Assembly: GCF_003026285.1 (NCBI RefSeq)
Contig: NZ_PYOD01000002.1
Span: forward strand, 248,001 to 312,000
Direction: 5' to 3'
Source of the DNA: Photobacterium profundum
GTDB taxonomy: Bacteria > Pseudomonadota > Gammaproteobacteria > Enterobacterales > Vibrionaceae
DNA: 64,000 nucleotides
A program made the translations under genes and the position numbers. Each line of letters opens with the position of its first letter. Positions within the stretch are counted from its first letter, which is position 1. The notes under the pieces were generated by a model. That model did no database searches. It was not told the DNA's origin and worked only from the letters and a program-made list of their open reading frames with translations. This document shows, one piece after another, positions 18,236-27,015 of this stretch.

Positions 18236-19906
18236 TTACACAATTGTCTCTTGAGCTTGGTTTGCCTGAGATTGGGGCGAATGGCACCGAATTGGCTGCA
18301 GACTCGTTGCTTGCGAAGGATCATCACAATCAATTAGGCTCTTTTGTGCAACATATTCCCCAAAACTCACTTCTTGAACGGCTTCTAGCTGTTTTTGCTT
18401 AAACAAAGACGCCTTCGCAAGCGATTCTAGTTTGGTCATTTCATCCAAAGAAATAGTCTTATCTAAGTACCCCTGCATATGTTGCTGAGAGCATGCGTGA
18501 ATAAATGTGGTATGGCTCTGGTTCTCTTGTTTCATACGGGTTAAAACCTGTGCCGATGGCGTTAATGCGCTGTCTTCAAACTTTGCTTTTTCACGCATCA
18601 CAGCGCTCTCATAATCGTCCCTTTGCTGAGGGCTACTCATACCTTTCGCCATTTCAGCTAGCGTGTTCATTAATGGTGCAGCCAAATCAACAAGCGAAAT
18701 GTCTCCGTCCATAGTTGGCAGCATCAAACCGGGTTTTCTACCTTGTGTTGCAACCAACTCTTGTCGTTTCATAATGAGTGTACTTTCCTGCTCACTCATT
18801 TTTGGGCTTGGTGCTAATGCGCTATAAATCAGAAACAGATCAAGAAACTGGCTCTGCAACTCATCAATACCCAAAGGTAGCAAGGGATTATTATCCAAAC
18901 TGCGTAATTCAATGTACTGCACACCGTAGTGGCACATCGCAACTAAGGGGCGCATTTCTGCATTGACTATTTTAGGACGAACAGAACCATACAGTTCATT
19001 TTCTAATTGGAGAACAGCTCCGTTCAATTGTTGGTCTCTTGCCAAATGTGTATATCGCTTACTTGGCTTAGTTAACGCATTACATAACCCAGTAAGATAT
19101 TCTTCTTTATTGTTAAAGCTCATAGGGAAGTGAGATTGCTCACTACTACCATACCCAAGATTACTCAAGCGCAGCGATGTGGCCCAGGGGAAATAATCGG
19201 TAGTCTCGTCCCACTGTTCTAATGCTCGGGGCTTACCTTGTAGATAGCTCTTATCGACGGCAGGTGAAGCCCCAAACAGGTATGGAATAATCCAGCCATG
19301 GCGTAATACATTACGAATCAAATGAAAATAACGGTCAGAAACAAACGTTTCTAACGGCAACTTACTTTCAGTATGTACATGAAGCGCCTTCCAGAAACTG
19401 TCTGGTAATGAAAAATTGTAGTGAATGCCTGAAATAAGCTGCATCCGCTTTCCATAGCGATTAGCTAGCCCTTCACGGTAGCGAGCCTTCAGCATTCCAG
19501 CATTCGAAGTACCGTAACGAGCAATAGGAATGTCGTGCTCATCAGGTAATGCAGGCGGCATACTTGCAGCCCACATCAACTCACCCTCATTCAACTTAGC
19601 CGCAACAAAGTGGTGTAAAGAAGCCAATGTTTCAAATGTATTACTTCTCTCATTAACCGCAGGCGTCACTAACTCTAGCTGCACTTCCGAAAAATCGGTG
19701 GTTACGTACGGGTGAGTAAGTGCAGAGCCCAAAGATAAAGGGTGTGGTCGTTGAGAAAGCGCCCCATTGGGTGTAATTCGAACCATTTCACGTTCAATTC
19801 CACGGCGAACATCACGCAGGGTTCCTTTCGCTTGATCGCTTGCTAAAAATGCCAGCATTTCTATAACTGGTGTCTTAACTTCAGAGGGGATGGCTTCATT
19901 TCTCAT
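18236..19906 (-). CDS. gshA: glutamate-cysteine ligase
   Basis: A 556-residue type 1 (proteobacterial) gamma-glutamylcysteine synthetase, first enzyme of glutathione synthesis: L-Glu + L-Cys + ATP to gamma-Glu-Cys. The N-terminal block RRGIEREMVRITPNG (residues 35-49), HPYVTTDFSEVQLELVTP and the LWAASMPP-like segment, then the YGTSNAGMLKARYREGL block, are all characteristic. Slightly longer than E. coli GshA (518), mainly at the C-terminus. It heads a four-gene operon with the two ABC half-exporters and the eukaryotic-type GSH synthetase. The Shine-Dalgarno is weak. An ECF-type promoter candidate lies 58 bases upstream. Confidence 0.9.
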   Translation of the reverse strand: MRNEAIPSEVKTPVIEMLAFLASDQAKGTLRDVRRGIEREMVRITPNGALSQRPHPLSLGSALTHPYVTTDFSEVQLELVTPAVNERSNTFETLASLHHFVAAKLNEGELMWAASMPPALPDEHDIPIARYGTSNAGMLKARYREGLANRYGKRMQLISGIHYNFSLPDSFWKALHVHTESKLPLETFVSDRYFHLIRNVLRHGWIIPYLFGASPAVDKSYLQGKPRALEQWDETTDYFPWATSLRLSNLGYGSSEQSHFPMSFNNKEEYLTGLCNALTKPSKRYTHLARDQQLNGAVLQLENELYGSVRPKIVNAEMRPLVAMCHYGVQYIELRSLDNNPLLPLGIDELQSQFLDLFLIYSALAPSPKMSEQESTLIMKRQELVATQGRKPGLMLPTMDGDISLVDLAAPLMNTLAEMAKGMSSPQQRDDYESAVMREKAKFEDSALTPSAQVLTRMKQENQSHTTFIHACSQQHMQGYLDKTISLDEMTKLESLAKASLFKQKQLEAVQEVSFGEYVAQKSLIDCDDPSQATSLQPIRCHSPQSQANQAQETIV

Positions 19907-19963
19907 TTGTCTTATTCAATAAAAATGTTAATCATTCTATTAAGACGTAGGAAAATGAAAAAA

Positions 19964-19989
19964 GACGCAATTTTTAAAAATATTTTTCC
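19964..19989 (-). promoter_or_regulatory. candidate ECF sigma promoter for the gsh operon
   Basis: On the minus strand GGAAA (19989-19985), a 17-base AT-rich spacer, then CGTC (19967-19964). Many ECF factors read GGAAC-N16/17-CGTC. Position is 58 bases before the gshA start and the next gene upstream encodes an ECF sigma. Only one mismatch from the general pattern, but the sequence is AT-rich and chance matches occur. Confidence 0.35.
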
Positions 19990-20104
19990 AGAAAATTAAA
20001 ATATAGATGGGGGCAAGACGAAGAAGCTCTTCTAAAAGAAGAAAGCGACCCAGAAAGTGAGTCGATTTATAGAAAAAATACCAATGAAATATTAAAGATC
20101 AGGC

Positions 20105-20659
20105 TTAACCCACACAGTTACTTTTAGCGAATTCAGCACACTCTGCTTTGGGATAGAAATCAATGATACCTTCGCGTCCCGTTTCCACATTACAGCAATT
20201 CATTAGAATTTCTTTAAGCTTAACTCGACCACGTTGAACCCGACTTTTCGTTCCGGATAATGACAACCCTAATTGTTCAGCGACTGCCTGTTGAGGTAAT
20301 CCATCTAATTCTGAAAGAATCATTGCTTGGCGATATTTCTCTGGCAAACAATCAAACATCGGGCGTAAGCACTGCCCCATTGTTTGTAAATTGACAACTT
20401 CAGCAGGCACCTCTTCTTCTATTTGGTTATCCATCAGCTCTTCATAGCTTTGATGCGATCGGTAGAAATCCATAATCGTATTATGAGTAATGCGATACAG
20501 CCAATTTTTAAGTTTATCTTTAGCTTCTAGCTGGTGAATTTTCTGGCTTGCTTTAATGTATACCTCTTGCAAGATATCGTCAGCTAAGTCTAGATCACCC
20601 GTTTGTTTCACTATGTAACTTCTTAATTGGTCTTTGTGTGTTAACCACTCCGCTAGCAT
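20105..20659 (-). CDS. sigZ: SigZ-like ECF RNA polymerase sigma factor
   Basis: A 184-residue ECF sigma factor: region 2 at about residues 8-70 (DLADDILQEVYIKASQKI, then DKLKNWLYRITHNTIMDFYR), region 4 at about 105-155 (LPEKYRQAMILSEL, then AVAEQLGLSLSGTKSRVQRG). The C-terminus carries NCCNVETGREG near 149 and PKAECAEFAKSNC at the end, a four-cysteine tail like that of SigZ proteins, which could sense a metal or thiol state. No anti-sigma gene is adjacent. It lies directly upstream of gshA on the same strand, with a 198-base gap holding a candidate ECF promoter, so control of the thiol operon is a reasonable guess. Confidence 0.85.
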   Translation of the reverse strand: MLAEWLTHKDQLRSYIVKQTGDLDLADDILQEVYIKASQKIHQLEAKDKLKNWLYRITHNTIMDFYRSHQSYEELMDNQIEEEVPAEVVNLQTMGQCLRPMFDCLPEKYRQAMILSELDGLPQQAVAEQLGLSLSGTKSRVQRGRVKLKEILMNCCNVETGREGIIDFYPKAECAEFAKSNCVG

Positions 20660-21081
20660 AGCCTTTCCTCAATTTACGATGCTTACTTACTATATTTCGA
20701 TAATAATAGAATTATCAGTGAATTTAAAGTGGCAAATACCAAGTAAGTCGATTAGTTCTTATTTTTCGACGTTCCCTGCCACATTCAAGGTATCCCATGT
20801 TCGCGAAAAGGGTGGAGCATAAGCAAAATCTAAATAACCAAGTTGTTGAGTCGTTAGTTTAGCGGTAATGGCAACTGCTAAGGCATTAATAGGAGGTAAG
20901 GTAACCGAACTATTTACTGCTAAAGAGTATCACCACTCTGTTGCGCAAACTCGGAAAGGGGCACTCGTCAGTGAAACTACGTCTAAACCTCTTAAGTTTT
21001 TCACACCAGAACAAGCGACTCAGCATCGGATACTGAGTATAAGAAAAGTCACATATTCGTTATAATAAAAACACTCGGTAC
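20660..21081. other. intergenic stretch with a doubtful small reading frame
   Basis: A 65-codon frame at 20868-21065 on the plus strand has no recognisable family and only a weak ribosome binding site (GCGGTA). Its tail (KFFTPEQATQHRILSIRKV) looks protein-like, so it may be a gene fragment. The sigZ promoter must lie at the left. Confidence 0.3.
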
Positions 21082-21726
21082 TTAATTTATGGCGCACCCG
21101 TGCAGGAACAACCGGATATTTTGCCTGTACAGTTTCTCACAATACTGAATGGTTTCTTCCTCTGAGCTACCTTCCTTTTTTAACGGGTAGAAGAAAAAAG
21201 GCATCATCACTAAAGCATTAAAACTATCTTTTAGCAAAATGACATCCAGCTCTGGTTCTATAAAGCCTTTTTGTTGCAAGGCAGAGAAGATCTTAATATG
21301 GAAGTCATCGGTATAAGACAAAATTGATTTATCAATATAGCTTCTTCTCGGGCCATCATTAAGTACCAACGTTTTATAAATAATACCTAATAGCTCAGGA
21401 TATTCGACATCCAAATTAAAAATTGTCATGAAAAGATCTTCAATCGTATTTCTATTTGATGAGGCTTTCTCAAGTTGGTTCAGCTTTTGAAAAAAAGGTT
21501 TATAAATATCATCAAACACCGCTTTATAAAGCAGGCCTTTATTCCCAAAATAATAGCCAATTAACGCGACATCAACGCCAGCTTCCTGTGCGATCTTCCG
21601 CGTTGTTACCTTACTGTATGAATGCTTCATAAACAGGCTTCGGGCAACATCAAGAATAGCTTGGTGGCTGCAAAACTGCTCTGCTTCTTGTTTAGGTCGC
21701 CCACGAGGCTTTGCTGAATCGATCAT
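21082..21726 (-). CDS. TetR family transcriptional regulator
   Basis: A 214-residue TetR-type repressor. The N-terminus AKPRGRPKQEAE is a basic arm; the HTH spans residues 20-66 (HQAILDVARSLFMKHSYSKV, TTRKIAQEAGVDVALIGYYF, GNKGLLYKAVF). The ligand-binding part is helical and typical of the family. Transcribed away from the purine permease/adenine deaminase pair, with a 475-base divergent region holding a perfect 16-bp palindrome, so it is the likely regulator of purine use. Ligand unknown. Confidence 0.85.
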   Translation of the reverse strand: MIDSAKPRGRPKQEAEQFCSHQAILDVARSLFMKHSYSKVTTRKIAQEAGVDVALIGYYFGNKGLLYKAVFDDIYKPFFQKLNQLEKASSNRNTIEDLFMTIFNLDVEYPELLGIIYKTLVLNDGPRRSYIDKSILSYTDDFHIKIFSALQQKGFIEPELDVILLKDSFNALVMMPFFFYPLKKEGSSEEETIQYCEKLYRQNIRLFLHGCAIN

Positions 21727-21843
21727 AAACGTCTAATAATCTTCCGTAATCCAGACACTTCTCTGATTAAACATTAACCAATAATCATAAACCTCTGCCT
21801 AGTTCAACTTTCTCATATTCTGTTATCTCTTCCTAAACCGCTC

Positions 21844-21857
21844 TTGATTTAAATCAA
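21844..21857. promoter_or_regulatory. perfect FNR-type box
   Basis: TTGATTTAAATCAA matches the FNR consensus TTGAT-N4-ATCAA at every conserved base. It lies in the divergent region between the TetR gene and the purine permease gene. Confidence 0.5.
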
Positions 21858-21865
21858 TTTGGTCA

Positions 21866-21881
21866 TTGATGAATTCATCAA
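21866..21881. promoter_or_regulatory. 16-bp palindrome, possible TetR operator
   Basis: TTGATGAATTCATCAA is a perfect palindrome eight bases right of the FNR-type box. The N6 spacing is wrong for FNR, and the palindrome suits a dimeric repressor such as the adjacent TetR protein. Confidence 0.45.
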
Positions 21882-22201
21882 ATAAGCCTTTATGCGGAAT
21901 AATAAAGTCCGCAAAGTGAGAGCAGCGTCATGCCTATTTCATCGATAAGTTTCTTAGAATGTATTCGAGTATTTAACGACCCATAGAAATTATAAATCGT
22001 CAGCACCTGAAAATAGTTATGAATAGCGCGAAAATTTATCATTAATAAATCTTCGTGAAAAAATTCAACTCAATTTATTTCACGATTGATTGGATTGTCT
22101 TCAGTTAAGACAAAGCATCGAGTAATGATGTAATACATTCAGAAATAAACAGCTTAATCAGTGTGCCTACCTGTTAGATGAAAGACGACAAGGAATTATT
22201 T

Positions 22202-23596
22202 ATGACCATACCAAGCAATGACAATAGTACCCCCGTCAATGAGAGCTCTACAGATTCGTTGACCAACTCTCAAACTGAAACTGAGCCCAAACAAGGTTTT
22301 ATTGAAAACCATTTTAAGCTCTCAGCCCATAACACCACCCTATCCACCGAAATAATTGCAGGTATCACCACCTTCATGACTATGGTGTACATTGTGTTTG
22401 TTAACCCGCAAATACTTTCTGCCGCAGGGATGGATCCAAGTGGCGTTTTTGTTGTCACTTGTTTAATCAGTGCCATGGGCTGTATTGGCATGGGGCTTAT
22501 TGCCAACCTTCCGATTGCGTTAGCACCAGCAATGGGGCTGAATGCCTTTTTTGCCTTCTCTGTTGTGGTAGGTATGGGGATAAGCTGGCAGGTCGGTATG
22601 GGAACAATTTTCTGGGGAGCAATATGCTTTGCCCTGATGTCCGCTTTTGGTATTCGGTCATGGATATTAACCAATATTCCAAGCTGCTTACGTATCAGTA
22701 TTCCAAGTGGTATCGGCCTGCTTATTGCGCTGGTCGGCTTGAGCAACGCCGGGATTGTCGTCGCAAGTCCGGCAACAATGATCACCATTGGTGATTTGAG
22801 CTCGCTACAGTGTGTTTTAGGTGCACTTGGCTTCTTTATTATCGTTATTTTGGCTTCCCGTGGTATTCATGCCGCAGTGCTTATCTCTATTGTTGTCGTC
22901 ACTTCAATTGCGGCCCTCATGGGCGATGTAGAATACACAGGCATTATGGCAATGCCGCCAAGTATTGAGAGTACCTTTGGCCAGGCCGATCTTGCCGGTT
23001 CGTTAGATTTTGCCCTTGCTGGCGTTATTTTCTCCTTTGCTTTAGTCAGTTTGTTTGACAGCTCTGGCACCATGATCGGTGTCACCGAGAAATGCGGAAT
23101 CACGGATAATAAAGGTCGTTTTCCCCGAATGAAACAAGCCTTGATGGCAGATTCACTAACCTCTGTTGCTGGTGCTTACATGGGAACATCAACAGTAACA
23201 GCCTATATTGAAAGTTCCGCTGGTGTTGCCGTTGGTGGCCGAACTGGTTTAACTGCCATTGTCGCAGGCCTGTTATTTATCATCGTTATTTTCTTCTCTC
23301 CATTGGCTGCTATGGTACCAGGCTACGCGGTTGCTGGTGCCCTGATTTACGTCGGTATATTGATGTCTTCAGGGTTAGCAAAAATTGACTGGAACGATAT
23401 GACAGAAGCCGCTCCCGCCTTTATTACTACCGTCATGATGCCGTTTAGTTTTTCAATCACTGAAGGTATTGCAACAGGCTTTATTACTTATTGCGTAATG
23501 AAAGCAGGTACAAACCGCTGGCGTGAAATTCACCCTGGCGTCGCGATTGTTGCTCTGTTGTTTATTATCAAATTTATTTTTATTGATGGTCATTAA
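22202..23596 (+). CDS. AzgA-type purine permease (NCS2 family)
   Basis: A 464-residue transporter of the AzgA branch of the NCS2 family, proton symporters for adenine, guanine or hypoxanthine (E. coli PurP, GhxP). Start motif HNTTLSTEIIAGITTFMTMV, the NLPIALAPAMGLNAFFAF block in TM3 with its conserved Asn, and the Q/E block SLFDSSGTMIGVTEK are visible; about 13 hydrophobic segments. The ATG at 22202 has AAGGA seven bases upstream; the ATG at 22178 does not. Adenine deaminase follows 14 bases downstream, so adenine is the likely substrate. Confidence 0.85.
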   Translation: MTIPSNDNSTPVNESSTDSLTNSQTETEPKQGFIENHFKLSAHNTTLSTEIIAGITTFMTMVYIVFVNPQILSAAGMDPSGVFVVTCLISAMGCIGMGLIANLPIALAPAMGLNAFFAFSVVVGMGISWQVGMGTIFWGAICFALMSAFGIRSWILTNIPSCLRISIPSGIGLLIALVGLSNAGIVVASPATMITIGDLSSLQCVLGALGFFIIVILASRGIHAAVLISIVVVTSIAALMGDVEYTGIMAMPPSIESTFGQADLAGSLDFALAGVIFSFALVSLFDSSGTMIGVTEKCGITDNKGRFPRMKQALMADSLTSVAGAYMGTSTVTAYIESSAGVAVGGRTGLTAIVAGLLFIIVIFFSPLAAMVPGYAVAGALIYVGILMSSGLAKIDWNDMTEAAPAFITTVMMPFSFSITEGIATGFITYCVMKAGTNRWREIHPGVAIVALLFIIKFIFIDGH

Positions 23597-23610
23597 TCAG
23601 GAGCTCGTTT

Positions 23611-25386
23611 ATGTCAAATATAATGCATAAGCATACCCAGCAACTGAGTCGGGAACAGCTCACGCGTATACTGGCTATCCTTCGCAAAGAACAAACTGCT
23701 TCACTAAAATTAACCAACCTGTCGATACTGGATTTGATTAATGGCGAGATCAACTCGGGGCCCATTGTGATTGATGAGGGCTACATCGTTGCTCTCGGTG
23801 CAGAAGCCGAGCACTTACAGGCCGAACGCATAGTCGATTGCAAGGGACAAATCGCCGTACCGGGATTTATCGACGGGCATATGCATGTTGAAACATCAAC
23901 CATGACCCCTTTCGAATTCGAGCGCACAACTTTGCCTCTCGGCACCACCAGCATCGTTTGTGATCCGCATGAATTAGTCAATGTAGTTGGAAAAGAAGGA
24001 TTTGAATGGTTCTTACGCTGCAGTGAAATGACACACCAGAACATGTTTGTGCAGGTGAGCTCTTGTGTTCCTGCGGTACCAGGACTTGATATCAATGGCT
24101 GTGATTTTACCCTTGATGAAATGAAAGCCTACCTCGACCATCCGCATGTGCTGGGTTTAGCCGAGGTGATGGATTATCCCTCAGTGCTTAATGGCCACCC
24201 AGCGATGTTAAACAAGCTAGCAGCATTCAGTGAACTCAATCTGGATGGGCACTGCCCGTTATTGAGTGGTCTTGAGCTGTCTGGTTATGTCGCCAGCGGT
24301 ATTCAAAATTGCCATGAAACGGTGAGTTACCGTGAAGGCAAAGAAAAACTCACCAAAGGAATGGCGGTGATCATACGTGAGGGATCTGTCGCCAAAAACC
24401 TAGATGCCCTGGCCCCTTTAATCACCGAATATAGCTCACCGTTATGTTTGCTATGTACCGATGATCGCAACCCTCATGAAATTGCGAAAGAGGGGCATAT
24501 CAATTATTTAGTCAAAAGGCTGATTCAACACCATAAAATAAAACCCCACCTTGCCTACCGTGTAGCTTCCTGGTCTGCGGCAAAGCACTTTGGTTTGCGT
24601 CGGTTAGGGCTCATTGCTCCTGGATATAAAGCCGATCTCAACCTGATGACTGATTTACATCAGGTCGATATTCAACAGGTATTAATTGGCGGTAAATTTG
24701 TTGATCAGTTAAAGCTCGCAGCGTCGGTTTCAGACAAACTAGCCATCTCTGCCCCTCCCTTGCAGCCAAGTATGCGACATAAGACAGTAACGGCGGATGA
24801 ACTTAAAATCGACCTTAAAACAGGTAATTATAATGTGATTAGCATAGTGAAAAATGAGCTGATCACCGATCACCTGATTTGTCTCTTCGATGGTTGTCAG
24901 TTTACCGAAACAAACATTAACAAGCTCGCCATCGTTGAACGCTATGGCCACCAGCTTCCACCTGCGATGGGATTAGTGAAGGGGTTTGAACTCAACCAAG
25001 GTGCCATTGCATCCAGCGTTGGTCACGACTCTCATAATATTGTTGCTATAGGCGTTGATGAAGAAAGTATGGCCCAGGCCATCAACCACCTGTTAAGGAT
25101 AGGCGGTGGATATTGTGTTGTGCAAAACGGCAAGATAACCGCAGATCTCATGTTACCGCTGGGCGGGATCATGAGTTTGGAAAGCTCAGAAATGATCGCC
25201 AGACAAATCGAGATATTAAAGGATGCTGCCAAACGAATTGGGATAACCGTTGCAGAACCATTTGTACAAATGAGTTTCTTAGCGCTTCCGGTTATTCCAT
25301 CATTGAAAATGACGGTAAAAGGTCTTTTCGATGTAAACCAGTTTAAACTTATCGATCTTCGGCTTGAACCGTCACTAACCATTTAA
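23611..25386 (+). CDS. ade: adenine deaminase
   Basis: A 591-residue amidohydrolase converting adenine to hypoxanthine and ammonia. The metal-binding block PGFIDGHMHVETSTMTP lies at about residues 85-101; further landmarks are CDPHELVNVVG, DGHCPLLSG with a second His, YREGKEKLTKGMAVIIREGS and LCTDDRNP with the catalytic Asp. Family length (about 590) is complete. It is the second gene of an operon with the purine permease, with an AGGAG ribosome binding site before the ATG. Together with add at 6.5 kb it shows active salvage or catabolism of adenine compounds. Confidence 0.92.
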   Translation: MSNIMHKHTQQLSREQLTRILAILRKEQTASLKLTNLSILDLINGEINSGPIVIDEGYIVALGAEAEHLQAERIVDCKGQIAVPGFIDGHMHVETSTMTPFEFERTTLPLGTTSIVCDPHELVNVVGKEGFEWFLRCSEMTHQNMFVQVSSCVPAVPGLDINGCDFTLDEMKAYLDHPHVLGLAEVMDYPSVLNGHPAMLNKLAAFSELNLDGHCPLLSGLELSGYVASGIQNCHETVSYREGKEKLTKGMAVIIREGSVAKNLDALAPLITEYSSPLCLLCTDDRNPHEIAKEGHINYLVKRLIQHHKIKPHLAYRVASWSAAKHFGLRRLGLIAPGYKADLNLMTDLHQVDIQQVLIGGKFVDQLKLAASVSDKLAISAPPLQPSMRHKTVTADELKIDLKTGNYNVISIVKNELITDHLICLFDGCQFTETNINKLAIVERYGHQLPPAMGLVKGFELNQGAIASSVGHDSHNIVAIGVDEESMAQAINHLLRIGGGYCVVQNGKITADLMLPLGGIMSLESSEMIARQIEILKDAAKRIGITVAEPFVQMSFLALPVIPSLKMTVKGLFDVNQFKLIDLRLEPSLTI

Positions 25387-25652
25387 ATCAACCTTAAAAA
25401 AATCATAATCTTGTATAAGGTCATTGATGATTGGCCTTATACATAAACTTTACTTATATTCAGAAAAAGTGCGGTATCGAGAAATAAGATGGTTAACAGT
25501 TCGGTTGGGCATTTTATTTTATGCCTCCAACACTTAGAGAAGCTTGGATATTAACGCATAAAATGTGAAATTTAATACACTTATCACAGTATGTAAGGTA
25601 TGCCCCCTTATATATTCACCAGCCGTATTATTTCAATGAAAGGAAGCCAGAT

Positions 25653-26750
25653 ATGAATCTGGAACAGCAACGCCAACAGGCACAGCAAGCGTTTGTAGAC
25701 AGCGGAGAGAATATCGTAGTCGGTACTTTAGAGGGCATATCGATAACGTTGGAACAACTAAAAAATACAACAGCTGACTCAAGTTATGTTGTCGAAACCT
25801 TCAATTCTGGCCTCACTGCCGTTGTTTTCCACCTGCACATTGATGGTAAAAGCTGGACGTTGAAACAAAAAAGAGCAGTGAGCTTAGTCAATAATATTGA
25901 CGGTCAAACATCGTTTTTAAATGAAGTGCAGCGCAGACGTGATCTAACAAATCTGAAGCAACGCGAGCCTGAAAGTTTTAAGCACATCGTCAATACTCAA
26001 TTTGCGTCATTCAACGACGGTATTATTTTGTCTCCATGGATTGAAGGTGAGCCCCTTTCCACTTTGAATCATGACGTATTCCAACAGATTTTTACCGCCA
26101 TCGTAAACCTTGAGCTACACGGTTTATTCGAATGGGATTTCTGCCCAGGTAATATCTTATTAAATAACCAAGGCGAGGTAACACTGTTCGACTTTGGTTA
26201 TATGTATCAATTTAATTCTAACATTCACTTTAATAACAATGGGCTCGATACACCGCTATTTCATGGTGTCGAACGTTTTGAAACGCGTTTCTTTTTTGAT
26301 TTTTCACTAAAAAACCCGAACAATTTGAGTACAGAAGCACTGTTTGATTTATACAAACTTGAAAAGCAGTGTGCCCTAGAAACCTACCAGCATAAGTTAC
26401 AACAACTTATTGTACGGAATGCAGACACAAACGTAATCGCATGGCAGCAAGCAATTAATCATCGCTGGCAAAATGCACTAACAAATGACGAAGAGTTACA
26501 AACCTTATATCTGGTTGAGCGTTACCGTTCGAATGTACTCGATCTACTTGATGATTTACACGGTCAATCTTGTAGCCCTAACACCCTAAAAAAAGCCGAT
26601 TTAGTATTAAGCTTAATTGACCTGCACTTTGAGATCCTGCAATCACAGAACGGTTTTTTCTTTGGTGATGAAACGTTAAGCAAAAGCGATCTAATTTCAA
26701 AGTACAAGAAATTACGAGTAGATGCCCAACGCTTTCAGCTGAATAAATAA
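25653..26750 (+). CDS. protein-kinase-fold phosphotransferase of unknown substrate
   Basis: A 365-residue protein with a kinase-like fold. The likely ATP lysine is in WTLKQK (K71), the helix-C Glu near residue 91, the hinge near SPWIEGEP, the catalytic loop WDFCPGNILL (D162, N167) and the metal-binding DFG at 180-182. Such a loop (D-x4-N with DFG) is found in aminoglycoside/choline kinases and in LPS core kinases. No N-terminal signal. The downstream half (from about 230) is helical with no recognised domain. Isolated single gene, AAAGGAAG before the ATG. Substrate unknown: a sugar, lipid or antibiotic are all possible. Confidence 0.65.
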   Translation: MNLEQQRQQAQQAFVDSGENIVVGTLEGISITLEQLKNTTADSSYVVETFNSGLTAVVFHLHIDGKSWTLKQKRAVSLVNNIDGQTSFLNEVQRRRDLTNLKQREPESFKHIVNTQFASFNDGIILSPWIEGEPLSTLNHDVFQQIFTAIVNLELHGLFEWDFCPGNILLNNQGEVTLFDFGYMYQFNSNIHFNNNGLDTPLFHGVERFETRFFFDFSLKNPNNLSTEALFDLYKLEKQCALETYQHKLQQLIVRNADTNVIAWQQAINHRWQNALTNDEELQTLYLVERYRSNVLDLLDDLHGQSCSPNTLKKADLVLSLIDLHFEILQSQNGFFFGDETLSKSDLISKYKKLRVDAQRFQLNK

Positions 26751-27015
26751 CACAAACATAAGCCGTACAACGAATAGATTTTTCAAAGTACGGCGTTAAC
26801 CTCTCCTTTTTGTCTTACCTATCAATAAGCCATTTGCCTTCTATTCATTTGATACATTTATTGTATATATAATTGAATAAATACCTCTTTCACAATGAAG
26901 ATACAAGTCACAAAGCATTAACAACAAAGCCAAATTGATCACATTTTATTCAGCTGCAGCTTTCCAAACCGTGTCATTTGTATATACATTAACAATTACA
27001 CAACATGGAGGTGAC

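Noticed and set aside
20868..21065. 65-codon reading frame
   Set aside because: No family resemblance and a weak ribosome binding site; listed only as a doubtful fragment inside the intergenic entry.
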